A stretch of DNA of 64,000 nt from an uncultured Desulfomicrobiaceae bacterium (lineage in GTDB: Bacteria > Desulfobacterota > Desulfovibrionia > Desulfovibrionales > Desulfomicrobiaceae). Location: contig CALKRN010000004.1 of assembly GCA_937989665.1 (NCBI GenBank), positions 62,001-126,000 of the forward strand, given 5' to 3'. The translations under genes and the position numbers were made by a program. Below are positions 7,040-16,228 of this stretch, piece by piece. Below the pieces are notes generated by a model that saw only the letters and a program-made list of their open reading frames with translations, did no database searches and was not told the origin of the DNA. Position 1 is the first letter of the stretch. The number at the start of each line of letters is the position of its first letter.

Positions 7040-9859
7040 CTATCCTCTGCGGGCCTCCAGGCGCAAGAACCGGCCGGTGATGGATGCGGGATTGGTAGCG
7101 AGTTCCTCCGGGGTCCCTTGGGCAATGATCTGCCCGCCTTTTTCGCCGCCCCCTGGGCCCAGGTCAATGACCGTATCGGCCGCGGCCACGACGTCGAGAT
7201 TGTGTTCGATAACGATAACCGAGGCCCCGCGCTCCACCAGGGTGTGGAGGACCGTGATGAGCTTGCCCACCTCGTGGATGTGGAGGCCGGTGGTGGGCTC
7301 GTCGAGGATATAGAGGGTGCCGGGGAGGCTGCGTTTGCCCAGCTCCCGGGAGAGCTTGATGCGCTGGGCCTCACCACCTGAGAGGGTGGTGGCAGGCTGG
7401 CCAAGGCGCAGGTACTCGAGACCAACTTCCTCGAGGATGCCAAGTTTGCGCTCCAAGGCGCTGTGGCCGGCAAAAAAGGCCTTGGCCTCGGCAACACTCA
7501 TCTCCAGGACCTCGGCGATGGATTTGTCGCGGTACAGGACATCGAGGGTCTCGCGGTTGTAGCGCTTGCCGCCGCAGACCTCGCAGGTGACAAAGACATC
7601 GGGCAGAAAATGCATCTCCACGCGAATCTGGCCATCGCCCTGGCAGGCCTCGCAGCGCCCCCCCGAAACGTTAAAGCTGAAGCGTCCCGGTCGGTAGCCG
7701 CGCTTTTTGGCTTCTTTGGTGCCGGCAAAAAGCAGGCGGATTTCGTCAAAGATTTTGGTATAGGTGGCGGGGTTGGAGCGCGGGGTGCGGCCAATGGGCG
7801 TTTGATCGATGGCCACGAGCCGCTCCACGGCCTCGGCCCCCTCGATGCCGCCGATGTGGCCCGGGTTGTCCACCTTAAGTCCCTGGCGCAGGGCCAGGTG
7901 CTTCATGAGGGAGTCCACCACAAGCGAGCTCTTCCCAGAGCCCGAGACCCCGGTGACGCATACGAGGCAGCCAAGGGGAAAGGCGCAATCGATGCCTTTG
8001 AGGTTGTTGGTGGTCACTTGGCGCAAGATGAGGTGGCCGCGGGGATGGCGGCGCTGGCTGGGACGGGGGATGGCACGCTCGCCGCGCAGGTACTGACCGG
8101 TGAGGGTCGAGGCGTGGGCCACGAGTTGTTCCGGTGGGCCAGCAAAGACGACCTCCCCGCCAAGGAGTCCAGAACCTGGCCCAAGCTCCACGACATAGTC
8201 TGCCGCACGGATGGTGGCCTCGTCATGCTCCACGACAAGGACGGTGTTGCCGCGACCTTGGAGCTGGCGCAGGGTATGGATGAGCCGTTCGTTGTCCCGG
8301 GGGTGCAGGCCAATGCTGGGTTCATCGAGGACGTAGGTAACCCCCACCAGGCCGGAGCCCAGTTGTCCGGCCAGGCGGATGCGCTGGGCCTCGCCGCCGG
8401 AGACCGTGCTCATGGCCCGTGCCAGGGTGAGGTAGTCAAGGCCTACACCCATGAGGAAACCGAGACGGTGGAGGAGCTCTTTTTGGAGTGGCGCGGCGAT
8501 GGGTTGGCGCTCTGGGCGTGGCGAGTAGGCCGCAAGCCAGGCCAGGGCGCGCTCGATGGACAGGGAACAGAAGTCGAAGATGGAGTATCCCTCCACCTGA
8601 ACGGCCAAGGCCTCAGGACGCAGGCGAGCGCCGTGGCACGCTGGACAGCGGGTGCTTTGACGGAAGCGGGCGAGTTCATCGCGCCAGATACCGCCTAGGG
8701 TGTGGCCGCGCTCAAGGAGCCCCACAAGGCCCGGCCAGCCAGTGGTTGGGTGGCCGTGAAACAGGGCCTCTTTTGCAGATTCCGGGAGTTCGGACAACGG
8801 GGTGTCCAGGAGGTCGAGGTCAAGGTCTTGCCCAAGACGTTCGATATCAGGCCGCAGTCGGGCGAGGGCCTTGGGGTGGCGCCAGGGGAGGAGCGCCCCG
8901 GCAGCAATGGACAGGCCGGTGTTGGGGGCTATGAGCCGGGGGTCGTAGAACTCCACACTGCCGATGCCGTCGCAGCGGGGGCAGGCCCCTTGGGGGCTGT
9001 TAAAGGAGAAAAGTTGGGGGGTGAGGGGGGGCAGGCTGATGGCGCAGCGTGGGCACACGGCCTGGGTAGAAAAAAAGAGGTCCTCTTTTGGTTGGCCGTC
9101 GGCGCCAAGAGGCTGGACGAGGAGGCGGCCTTGGCCCAGGCGCAGGGCAAGCTCCACAGAATCGGCCAAACGACGTTGGATATCGCCGCGCTGCACAAGG
9201 CGGTCAACGACGACCTCGATGGTGTGCTTGTGGGTCTTGGCGAGCTCGGGGAGGGGTTCAAGGGGGAAGACCTGGCCGTTGATGCGCACCCGGGCAAAGC
9301 CTTGGGCCTTGAGCTTGCGCAGGAGGTCGGCGTGGGAGCCTTTTTTGTGCTCCACCATCGGGGCGAGGAGGAGAAAGCGCGTCCCGTCGGGGAGGTCAAG
9401 GATGCGATCTACCATCTGGTCGCCGGTTTGGGCGACGATGGGGGCACCACAGCTTGGGCAATGGGGGGTGCCAAGTCTTGCCCAGAAGACGCGCAAAAAG
9501 TCATAGATTTCGGTCACCGTGCCCACGGTGGAGCGAGGGTTGCGGGAGACGGTGGCCTGCTCGAGGGAGATGGCTGGGGTGAGGCCTTCGATGCGGTCCA
9601 CATCAGGTTTGTCCATTTGGGGTAAGAATTGGCGGGCATAGGTGGAGAGGGATTCCACGTAGCGGCGTTGGCCTTCGGCATAGACGATGTCAAAGGCCAA
9701 CGTGCTTTTGCCGGAGCCGGAGGGGCCGCAGATGACGGTGAGGCGCTCGCGCGGGATGTCGAGGCTGATGTTTTTGAGGTTGTGCTGGCGAGCACCACGA
9801 ATTTGGATGCAGGGTTGGGACATGGGCGTTGGGGTTGGGGTTTGAGGACCATGGGCCAT
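7040..9859 (-). CDS. uvrA: Excinuclease ABC subunit A
   Basis: 939 residues, normal for UvrA, the DNA-damage sensor of nucleotide excision repair. Two ABC ATPase modules are visible: Walker A GPSGSGKST (45-53) and GVSGSGKSS in the C-terminal half, each with its SGGEAQRI signature. Zinc-finger cysteine pairs are present: CPRC...CPRC in the first half and CEAC...CEVC in the second, plus CPSC and CPAC pairs. The start at 9859 has a GAGG site about 8 bases upstream. An alternative Met at residue 13 (9823) lacks one but would fit many family N-termini, since residues 1-12 are a Pro/Thr-rich extra. It is downstream of the CgeB-like gene on the same strand with a 27-base gap. Confidence 0.97.
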   Translation of the reverse strand: MAHGPQTPTPTPMSQPCIQIRGARQHNLKNISLDIPRERLTVICGPSGSGKSTLAFDIVYAEGQRRYVESLSTYARQFLPQMDKPDVDRIEGLTPAISLEQATVSRNPRSTVGTVTEIYDFLRVFWARLGTPHCPSCGAPIVAQTGDQMVDRILDLPDGTRFLLLAPMVEHKKGSHADLLRKLKAQGFARVRINGQVFPLEPLPELAKTHKHTIEVVVDRLVQRGDIQRRLADSVELALRLGQGRLLVQPLGADGQPKEDLFFSTQAVCPRCAISLPPLTPQLFSFNSPQGACPRCDGIGSVEFYDPRLIAPNTGLSIAAGALLPWRHPKALARLRPDIERLGQDLDLDLLDTPLSELPESAKEALFHGHPTTGWPGLVGLLERGHTLGGIWRDELARFRQSTRCPACHGARLRPEALAVQVEGYSIFDFCSLSIERALAWLAAYSPRPERQPIAAPLQKELLHRLGFLMGVGLDYLTLARAMSTVSGGEAQRIRLAGQLGSGLVGVTYVLDEPSIGLHPRDNERLIHTLRQLQGRGNTVLVVEHDEATIRAADYVVELGPGSGLLGGEVVFAGPPEQLVAHASTLTGQYLRGERAIPRPSQRRHPRGHLILRQVTTNNLKGIDCAFPLGCLVCVTGVSGSGKSSLVVDSLMKHLALRQGLKVDNPGHIGGIEGAEAVERLVAIDQTPIGRTPRSNPATYTKIFDEIRLLFAGTKEAKKRGYRPGRFSFNVSGGRCEACQGDGQIRVEMHFLPDVFVTCEVCGGKRYNRETLDVLYRDKSIAEVLEMSVAEAKAFFAGHSALERKLGILEEVGLEYLRLGQPATTLSGGEAQRIKLSRELGKRSLPGTLYILDEPTTGLHIHEVGKLITVLHTLVERGASVIVIEHNLDVVAAADTVIDLGPGGGEKGGQIIAQGTPEELATNPASITGRFLRLEARRG

Positions 9860-9886
9860 TAGGCATCCTCGGGCTGGAGGGCAAGG

Positions 9887-11368
9887 TCAGATGCTGGGGA
9901 GGACTTCGAGAATGGTGGCAAGCCGCTGGCGGTAGGTGTGGTGGGTGAGGATGTACGCCTGCCAGGTCGCGGCGAGCTGTCGGCGATCTAGCTCGTGGCG
10001 CAGGAAGTAGCGGATGCGGTCGAGGGCCTCGTTTGGGGTGGCAAAGATGATGGGGTCGGTGAGCTCGCGGGGAAAAAGCCTGAGCCCTGGAGTGGCGTCG
10101 CTGAGGAGAAATCCGCCGCAGGCCCAGACATCGAAATGGCGCTGGGTGAGGCCATGGGGCAAAAGGAGGCTGGTGAGGTTGAGGGTGATGGCGGCCTGGG
10201 CGTAGAGGTCTGCCAAGGGGCCGTAGTAGTCCACCGGAGGGAGGAGGCGGGCCTGGGGCAGGAGGGTGCTCCAGCCAAGGTCACCGACAACAGTAAGCGG
10301 GAGATGGTGGGCAATGGCCTGAAGGATACGTGCTCGCCATGTTTGGGAGGCCGTTTCCGCTCCGCATCCTACGGTGCGAATATCTGTCCCGGGCCAGAGT
10401 CGGGGAGCGCCGAGGCGGGCCCACCACCAGGCAAAATGGGGGGTCCGGCAGTAGCGAGCCAGGGTTTGGGCGCGCTGAAGGAGCGGTGCTGGGGGATGGG
10501 CGGCGGCAAAAAAACGGTCATGATCTGGAAAGCGGGTGCGGCCCACGAAGAGGACCGTGGGTTCCTGGGGGGCCTTACGCGGGGCAAAGAGGGACGGGGA
10601 GGTCGCCAGCGGGAGGAACAAGGGTCGTCCACCCAGCGTGCGCAGGGGGCGCAGCGACCAGGGGTCGGTGACGGCCAGCGGCAGGCGCCGCCAGGCGCGG
10701 GTCTTGATGCCAGCGAGGAGGTGGAAGGGGTTGTCGATAGCCCATACGAGCACCGGCACGCCGGCGGCCTCGAGGATGGCTTGGGTTTCACCCCAGGGGT
10801 CGAGGCCGTGGAAGTTGAGGGAGAGGACGAGCCGAGGCCGTTCCTCGGCAAGGAACTGGCGCAGGACCGGGGCCGGGATGTGCTGGGGAAGCAGCCGGGG
10901 GGTCAGGCCAAGGCCGTGGGCTGCTTCAGCGAGTTCCTGACGGACAAGGCCATGGGCTGGACCAGGCAGCCAGATGGTGGGCCGTGGTTGGGCTGGGGGC
11001 AGGTTCTGGAGCCTGGCGAGGATGGGCTGCCAGAAGCTCGGAAAGAGGTGGGGCCCGGGGAGATAGGAAAGCTGGCGGCACAAGGGGAGGGAGGCGAGTT
11101 GGCGGGGGGAGATGCGTTGCCAGCTGGCCGGGATGGCAGCGTGCCAAGAGGGGGGCATCTGGCGCGCCATGGGAGGGGCCTCGAGAAAAAAGATGATCTC
11201 TGCTCCGTGCACCATGCTGGAGAGGAGCTGGGGATGAGGGCCAAGGCCAAGGATAAGCAGGATTGGCGACGGTGCTTCGCGCAGGGCAAAGGACGCTGGG
11301 TCGTCTGGTAAACTCTGGAGGCGACCGAGCTCATCTCGAATCTTTACACGCTTTGGTCGGGCTGGCAT
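9887..11368 (-). CDS. CgeB/DUF3880-like glycosyltransferase
   Basis: 493 residues from the ATG at 11368. The C-terminal domain resembles the Glyco_trans_1_2/CgeB family: VLFVGR at the start of the second Rossmann domain, then HFDVWACGG (411-419) followed by a conserved Asp/Pro region and a helical C-terminus. The N-terminal part resembles DUF3880, with ILGLGPHPQLL near the start. A role in protein or surface-glycan glycosylation is plausible, but donor and acceptor are unknown. The frame stays open upstream over rlmE on the opposite strand; that 158-residue extension is a shadow. It is divergent from rlmE with only 33 bases between starts, so the promoters must overlap or lie within genes. 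The ribosome site is weak. Confidence 0.75.
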   Translation of the reverse strand: MPARPKRVKIRDELGRLQSLPDDPASFALREAPSPILLILGLGPHPQLLSSMVHGAEIIFFLEAPPMARQMPPSWHAAIPASWQRISPRQLASLPLCRQLSYLPGPHLFPSFWQPILARLQNLPPAQPRPTIWLPGPAHGLVRQELAEAAHGLGLTPRLLPQHIPAPVLRQFLAEERPRLVLSLNFHGLDPWGETQAILEAAGVPVLVWAIDNPFHLLAGIKTRAWRRLPLAVTDPWSLRPLRTLGGRPLFLPLATSPSLFAPRKAPQEPTVLFVGRTRFPDHDRFFAAAHPPAPLLQRAQTLARYCRTPHFAWWWARLGAPRLWPGTDIRTVGCGAETASQTWRARILQAIAHHLPLTVVGDLGWSTLLPQARLLPPVDYYGPLADLYAQAAITLNLTSLLLPHGLTQRHFDVWACGGFLLSDATPGLRLFPRELTDPIIFATPNEALDRIRYFLRHELDRRQLAATWQAYILTHHTYRQRLATILEVLPSI

Positions 11369-11401
11369 GAATTCCGCTTTCGAAGAAGGCAGGGCAAGGG
11401 G

Positions 11402-12043
11402 ATGAAGAACTACCGCGACTACTATTTCCGCAAAGCCAAGGCTGAGCACTATCCAGCCCGCTCCGTATACAAGCTCATGGAGATGGACAAGGCGTTGCGC
11501 TTGCTGACCCCAGGAGGGCGAGTGCTGGACTTGGGGGCGACTCCTGGTTCGTGGAGCCTCTATGCGGCCCAGCAGGTTGGACCACAGGGACGGGTGGTTG
11601 CCCTGGACTGCGTACCCACGGAGACGGTCTTTCCGCCCCAGGTGCAGTTTTTGGTGGCCGATATGCTCCATCCTTCGGCGGAGGCTATCGCTGTTCTCGA
11701 GGCCCATGCCCCGTTTTCCGTCGTTCTCAGTGACATGGCCCCCAAGACCACCGGCAGTCGCATTACCGATCAAGCGCGCTCTCTGGCCCTGGTGGAGGCC
11801 GCCTACGGGGTGGCGATGCGCTGGCTTGCCGCCGGTGGCCATTTTGTGGCCAAGATTTTTGAAGGCCCCGATGCCCCGGCCTTTGTGCGGGGCATTAAAC
11901 CCTTTTTTGAGCGGGTGACCCTCATGAAGCCCAAGAGCTCACGCTCCGAAAGCAAGGAGATTTTCATCGTGGGCCTGAGCTTGCGGACACGGGACCCGCG
12001 CTACCGAATTCCTGAAGACGAGGAGAATTATGGCCGGACATAG
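11402..12043 (+). CDS. rlmE: 23S rRNA (uridine-2'-O-) methyltransferase RlmE
   Basis: 213 residues, FtsJ/RrmJ type. The SAM-binding motif is [12 protein letters not shown] (41-52). The catalytic K-D-K-E tetrad is complete: Lys24 in RSVYKL, Asp111 in SDMAPKTTG, Lys151 in VAKIFEG and Glu186 in SESKEIF. It methylates U2552 in the ribosomal A-loop during large-subunit maturation. It is the first gene of a tightly packed plus-strand operon and overlaps yebC by 14 bases. Confidence 0.95.
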   Translation: MKNYRDYYFRKAKAEHYPARSVYKLMEMDKALRLLTPGGRVLDLGATPGSWSLYAAQQVGPQGRVVALDCVPTETVFPPQVQFLVADMLHPSAEAIAVLEAHAPFSVVLSDMAPKTTGSRITDQARSLALVEAAYGVAMRWLAAGGHFVAKIFEGPDAPAFVRGIKPFFERVTLMKPKSSRSESKEIFIVGLSLRTRDPRYRIPEDEENYGRT

Positions 12044-12770
12044 TAAGTGGAAAAATATCCAGCATCGCAAGGGCCGTCAGGACGCCAAACGCGGCAAGAT
12101 GTTCACCAAGGTGACCAAGGAGATCATCCTGGCTGCGAAAACCGGCGGTGACCCTGAAGCCAACCCACGCCTGCGTGCGGCCATCGAGGCCGCCAAGGCC
12201 GTGAACCTGCCCAAGGACAAGATTGAGACCGCCATCAAGAAGGGTACCGGCGAGCTCGCTGCCGATGCTCTGGAGGAGATTGTGTACGAGGGCTATGGCC
12301 CGGGGGGCGTGGCCCTGCTCATCGAAGCGGTTACGGACAACAAAAATCGCACTGTGGCCGACGTGCGCCATATCTTGAGCAAAAATGGCGGCAGCCTGGG
12401 GGCGAGTGGCTGCGTGGCCTGGATGTTCGACAAAAAGGGCGTGTTTGAATTCCCCAAGGCCATTGCGGAAGAGACCATCCTTGAGGCTGGACTCGAGGCC
12501 GGGCTCGAGGACGTGGTGGATGACGGTGACACCTGGCAGGCCCGCTGTGCTCCTGAGGACTTCCTGGCGGTCAAGGCCGCTTTCGAGGCCGCAGGTTTGG
12601 CCTTCGAAAGCGCGGAGATCACGATGCTTCCCCAGACCACCGTGGCCCTTGATGCAGAAACCGGGCGCAAGATGCTCAAGCTTTACGACGCCCTGGAAGA
12701 CCATGACGATGTCCAGAACGTGTACGCCAACTTTGACCTATCTGATGAACTGATGGCTGAGATGGCGTAA
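12030..12770 (+). CDS. yebC: YebC/TACO1-family protein
   Basis: 246 residues with the invariant N-terminus [15 protein letters not shown] and the family segments GYGPGGVAL and [20 protein letters not shown]. YebC-family proteins were long annotated as transcription regulators; family studies link them to translation of difficult stretches such as polyproline. GAGGAG lies just upstream of the ATG. It sits directly ahead of ruvCAB, the common bacterial yebC-ruv arrangement. Confidence 0.96.
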   Translation: MAGHSKWKNIQHRKGRQDAKRGKMFTKVTKEIILAAKTGGDPEANPRLRAAIEAAKAVNLPKDKIETAIKKGTGELAADALEEIVYEGYGPGGVALLIEAVTDNKNRTVADVRHILSKNGGSLGASGCVAWMFDKKGVFEFPKAIAEETILEAGLEAGLEDVVDDGDTWQARCAPEDFLAVKAAFEAAGLAFESAEITMLPQTTVALDAETGRKMLKLYDALEDHDDVQNVYANFDLSDELMAEMA

Positions 12771-12775
12771 CGGCG

Positions 12776-13282
12776 ATGGTGGTCATGGGCGTTGATCCTG
12801 GCTCGCGGTGTACGGGTTTTGGGGTGGTGGCCGAAACTTCGGGGCAGCTCCAGTTGGTGGCGGCGGGCTGTGTACGCCTTGAGGCAGAGGAGGCAGTGAG
12901 CCTGCGTTTGGCCCGCTTATTTGCCGAGACCCAACGCTGGATACAGCGCTGCCAGCCAGGGGTAGTGGCCGTGGAGAGTGTGTTTACAGCGAAAAATGCG
13001 GCCTCGGCCCTCAAGCTTGGCCAGGCCCGAGGGGCTATCCTCGCGGCTTGTGGGCAATGCGGGGTGCCGGTGGTGGGCTACGAACCGACGGTGGTGAAAA
13101 AGGCCGTGACCGGTGTTGGCGGCGCAGCCAAGGAGCAGGTACGGTTTATGGTCGGCCAGCTGCTTCGCTCTGCGACATGCTGGCCCCTGGATGCTGCCGA
13201 TGCCCTGGCCGTGGCCATTTGCCATCTGAACACAAGCCGCCTGGCCCGCCTTGCTGGCCAACGCGTCGGCGTTGAGCTATGA
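12776..13282 (+). CDS. ruvC: Holliday junction resolvase RuvC
   Basis: 168 residues. The RNase H-fold active site acidic residues are present: Asp7 in GVDPGS, Glu67 in AVESVF, and Asp139 and Asp142 in LDAADALAVAICH. RuvC nicks Holliday junctions presented by RuvAB. The start at 12776 is 5 bases after the yebC stop; an in-frame Met4 is an alternative. Length and motif spacing are normal. Confidence 0.95.
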   Translation: MVVMGVDPGSRCTGFGVVAETSGQLQLVAAGCVRLEAEEAVSLRLARLFAETQRWIQRCQPGVVAVESVFTAKNAASALKLGQARGAILAACGQCGVPVVGYEPTVVKKAVTGVGGAAKEQVRFMVGQLLRSATCWPLDAADALAVAICHLNTSRLARLAGQRVGVEL

Positions 13283-13289
13283 GATAACC

Positions 13290-13883
13290 ATGATTGCCTA
13301 TCTGGAAGGTGAAGTCCTGTGGCAGGAGAACGAGGTGTGTGTCGTGCGGACCGCCTCAGGGGTGGGATATGTGGTAACGCCTACCGCCCGGGCCTGGCGC
13401 CTGCTCCAGGCCTCGCCTGTGGCCCTGCCGGTGGCCACGGTGGTGCGCGAGGACGCGATCCTGCTTTTTGGCTGTGCTTCTTGGGAGGAGCGCCAGGCCT
13501 TCTTTCAGCTCGTAGGCACCCCGGGGCTCGGGCCTAAGACTGCCTTGGCCATCCTTGGGGTCTTTGAGCCGGCAGAATTGGCCGCGGCCATCGCCCGGGA
13601 GGATGCCGTTGCCCTGACCCGTGTCCCTGGCATCGGCCCAAAGAGTGCTCGGCGCCTCCTTGTGGACCTCAAAGGCCGTATCTCCGTTCTGGACACCCGG
13701 CCAAGCGGGGGGAGCCTTCCGGCAGGGACTCTGGTGAGCGATGCTGTCGCGGCCTTGATCTCCCTTGGCTACCGTGCCGAGGAGGCGAGCGAGGCCGTGC
13801 AGGCGGTCCTGAAGGTCGAACCAGAGGCGGATGTGGCCCAAACCGTGCGCTTGGCCTTGCGGCGCTTTGCCCAACGTCTATGA
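13290..13883 (+). CDS. ruvA: Holliday junction DNA helicase subunit RuvA
   Basis: 197 residues. It has an N-terminal OB-fold beginning [10 protein letters not shown], two helix-hairpin-helix motifs ([11 protein letters not shown] and [13 protein letters not shown]), and a C-terminal three-helix domain that contacts RuvB. It binds four-way junctions as a tetramer. An upstream in-frame start at 13251 would overlap ruvC and does not match the family, so I use 13290. It overlaps ruvB by 4 bases (ATGA). Confidence 0.95.
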   Translation: MIAYLEGEVLWQENEVCVVRTASGVGYVVTPTARAWRLLQASPVALPVATVVREDAILLFGCASWEERQAFFQLVGTPGLGPKTALAILGVFEPAELAAAIAREDAVALTRVPGIGPKSARRLLVDLKGRISVLDTRPSGGSLPAGTLVSDAVAALISLGYRAEEASEAVQAVLKVEPEADVAQTVRLALRRFAQRL

Positions 13884-14860
13884 CCTATCCCGAAGATCTG
13901 TCCCTGCGTCCGCGCACCTTGGACGAGTTTATTGGCCAAGATGAGCTGCGCGCCAGCCTCAAAGTCTATCTCCAAGCGGCGCGCGAGCGCGGTGGCGCCC
14001 TCGATCACACGTTGTTTTATGGCAATCCAGGGTTGGGCAAGACGACACTAGCCCAGATTATGGCGAGCGAATTGGGGGTCAATCTTGTGTCCACCTCGGG
14101 GCCGGTCCTGGAGCGTAGCGGCGACTTGGCAGCCATCCTCACCAGTCTTTCCCGCCATGACCTGCTTTTCATCGACGAGATCCACCGTCTGCCGCCAGCA
14201 GTGGAGGAGATCCTCTACCAGGCCATGGAGGACTTCAAACTCGATCTCATCGTCGGGCAAGGTCCGGCAGCGCGTACGGTCAAGATTGATTTGGAGCCTT
14301 TTACCCTCGTGGGGGCCACGACCCGGCTTGGGCTCTTAAGCTCGCCACTGCGGGATCGCTTTGGCGTCATTTTGCGTCTCTCCTTTTACAGCCCCGAAGA
14401 ATTGGCGCGCATTGTCCTGCGCGCGGCTTCCATTCTCGCCGTGACAGTGGCTCCGGAAGGGGCAATGGAGATTGCCCGGCGGGCGCGGGGTACCCCGCGG
14501 GTTGCCGGTCGGCTGCTGCGCCGCGTGGCGGACTACGCCCAAGTGGCAGGAGCTCCTGTTGTGGACGCCGCCGTGGCCGCCCAGGGTATGGACCTCATGG
14601 ACGTGGACCCCCTGGGCCTAGATCCGCTGGATCGCCGCATTCTTACGTGCATCGTGGAGCAGTTTGACAGCGGTCCGGTGGGGGTGAAGACGATTGCCGC
14701 AGCCTGCGCCGAAGAGCCACGGACCATCGAGGATATCTGTGAGCCCTACCTTATCCAATGCGGCCTTATCCAACGTACACCACGGGGGCGGGTGGCCACG
14801 GCTAAGGCCCGAGCCCACGTGGCGCGTTGGCGGCAGGCCAGTAAGGATCGCCAACCATGA
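13880..14860 (+). CDS. ruvB: Holliday junction branch-migration ATPase RuvB
   Basis: 326 residues, AAA+ helicase motor. Walker A is GNPGLGKTT, Walker B is [10 protein letters not shown], sensor 1 is in [18 protein letters not shown], and a C-terminal winged helix contains [12 protein letters not shown] and the [10 protein letters not shown] end. It drives branch migration with RuvA. Coupled to ruvA and thyX by 4-base ATGA overlaps. Confidence 0.97.
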   Translation: MTYPEDLSLRPRTLDEFIGQDELRASLKVYLQAARERGGALDHTLFYGNPGLGKTTLAQIMASELGVNLVSTSGPVLERSGDLAAILTSLSRHDLLFIDEIHRLPPAVEEILYQAMEDFKLDLIVGQGPAARTVKIDLEPFTLVGATTRLGLLSSPLRDRFGVILRLSFYSPEELARIVLRAASILAVTVAPEGAMEIARRARGTPRVAGRLLRRVADYAQVAGAPVVDAAVAAQGMDLMDVDPLGLDPLDRRILTCIVEQFDSGPVGVKTIAAACAEEPRTIEDICEPYLIQCGLIQRTPRGRVATAKARAHVARWRQASKDRQP

Positions 14861-15522
14861 AAATCATCGATCCCTCCTTTACGATATTGGCCTGCCCCGA
14901 ACCCGAGGCGATTCTCGGCCTGCTCGAGGCTGCCGCACGCACTTGCTACAAGTCCGAAGACCGCATGGGGCCGGGCACAGCAGCACCGTTACTGCGCCGG
15001 ATTATCCGCCTTGGGCATGAAAGTGTTGTGGAGCACATCGTGGTAACGGTGCGGATTATCTGTGACCGTGGGGTGAGCCACGAGCTTGTGCGCCACCGCC
15101 TGGCATCGTTTTCCCAAGAGAGCACGCGTTACGCCAACTACGCCGGCGAGCGTTTTGGCCGGGAGATCACCGTCATCCGGCCCTTGTTTTGGGCCGAGGA
15201 CAGCGAGAGCTATCACTTGTGGCACGCGGCCATGGCCGCATGTGAACAGGCCTATCTTGCCCTCATCGATGCCGGGGCCTCGCCTCAGGAGGCGCGTAGC
15301 GTACTCCCCAATAGCCTCAAGACCGAGGTGGTGATGACGGCAAACCTGCGCCAATGGCGGCATATCCTGCGCCTGCGCTGCGCCCCGGCTGCCCATCCGC
15401 AAATGCGGCAGATCATGCTCCCGCTCTTGGCGGAAATGGCCCGCCGTGTGCCGGTCCTTTTTGAAGACCTGATGGCTGAATACGGCGAAGAAACCGGGAG
15501 CAGGCCGCCTGTGGGGGGGTGA
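14857..15522 (+). CDS. thyX: Flavin-dependent thymidylate synthase ThyX
   Basis: 221 residues. The ThyX motif RHR-x7-S is present as [11 protein letters not shown], with the following TRYANY segment and a C-terminal [11 protein letters not shown] region carrying the substrate-binding arginines. It makes dTMP from dUMP using FAD, NADPH and methylenetetrahydrofolate, and is structurally unrelated to ThyA. It is the last gene of the rlmE-ruv operon; a 4-base overlap with ruvB implies coupling. About 220 bases of hairpin-rich DNA separate its stop from a strong terminator. Confidence 0.96.
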   Translation: MKIIDPSFTILACPEPEAILGLLEAAARTCYKSEDRMGPGTAAPLLRRIIRLGHESVVEHIVVTVRIICDRGVSHELVRHRLASFSQESTRYANYAGERFGREITVIRPLFWAEDSESYHLWHAAMAACEQAYLALIDAGASPQEARSVLPNSLKTEVVMTANLRQWRHILRLRCAPAAHPQMRQIMLPLLAEMARRVPVLFEDLMAEYGEETGSRPPVGG

Positions 15523-15534
15523 GCGGGCAATCGT

Positions 15535-15781
15535 CTCCCCCAAGCAAGGCCTCAGGGGAGTGCGGAACTTGCTTGGGAGAACAGCGCAGGGCGGCAGGAA
15601 GAGGCCGTGGGCACCAAGGCGGTGGAGGGGTGCTGACGGCAACAAGGTCTTGTTTCCCCAGAGGGCGAGTGGGGCCATGGGGGAGCGGCGATGGAGAGGA
15701 AGATGCCCAATCTGTGGGGCATCGGTTTTCGGGTAAAAGCGGGCGTGCCGAGGCGGGAAACCGTCTCGGCATTTGTTTTTT
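15535..15781 (+). ncRNA. Candidate structured RNA between thyX and terminator (unidentified)
   Basis: The interval after thyX has three strong hairpins in order: CCCAAGCAAG (15539-15548) pairing perfectly with 15568-15577; GATGCCC (15702-15708) with 15717-15723; and the terminator stem at 15746-15771. It has no good reading frame. It could be a separate small RNA or just the thyX 3' UTR. I compared it by eye with 6S, SRP, tmRNA and RNase P conserved cores and found no match. Confidence 0.3.
15746..15781 (+). terminator. Rho-independent terminator
   Basis: TGCCGAGGCGG (15746-15756) pairs with CCGTCTCGGCA (15761-15771) around a GAAA loop (one G-U pair), followed by TTTGTTTTTT. A textbook intrinsic terminator ending the rlmE-thyX transcript or a small RNA. 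Confidence 0.9.
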
Positions 15782-16228
15782 CAAAAATTCGTCACTTTGA
15801 GCTTCGATTTCGCCGAGACAGCTGATAATAGGATGCATGAGGCCGAAGATGCGTTGGCAAATGGTAGTGGCAATTTTTTTAACATTGCGGAATAAAAACA
15901 CTTTTTTATGAGGCCCCTGTATTGCTGGGCACCACATTGCCCTGTGCTTCGGCACTGCGAGAGATGAAAAAGGCTAAAAATAGTTAAAAAATGAAGAAAA
16001 ATTTGATGGGCATGTGGAAATTTTTTTGCTCCCTTGGGAAGAGGAAGGGGAAAGCCCAGCATGTTGCGGGGTTGTGGGGAGAAAGCGGAGGAGAGAAAAG
16101 AGAAGGGAGTCTGGATAAATTTTACTATTTCAAAGGGTTGTCTTGTAGAAAAGGCCTGGGGGCAGGGTGCAGAGATTCCCGATGGGGTGGTTTGCTGCCT
16201 CCCGACAAGGGCAGTAGGGCACCGGACC
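15782..16228. other. A+T-rich region upstream of dnaA, candidate replication-origin or promoter DNA
   Basis: 447 bases without a convincing gene. About 15860-16030 is strikingly A/T-rich for this genome, with runs of T and A. A GTGC-TTCG-GCAC tetraloop hairpin is near 15950. One DnaA-box-like site is at 16013-16021 (minus strand ATTTCCACA, one mismatch to TTWTNCACA). No cluster of consensus boxes was found. The dnaA frame is open upstream of 16229, but that part looks non-coding. Confidence 0.4.

Noticed and set aside
7463-9625. Two long plus-strand frames opposite uvrA
   Set aside because: They mirror uvrA codons; high third-position G+C keeps antisense frames open. No family motifs and no ribosome sites.
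9995-11311. 438-codon plus-strand frame opposite the CgeB-like gene
   Set aside because: Low-complexity Gly/Glu/Arg translation typical of an antisense shadow; the minus-strand gene has recognisable GT motifs.
16034-16228. In-frame 5' extension of dnaA
   Set aside because: The 65 extra residues are unlike DnaA domain I, which begins exactly at 16229/16232, and the underlying DNA is A/T-rich and control-like.
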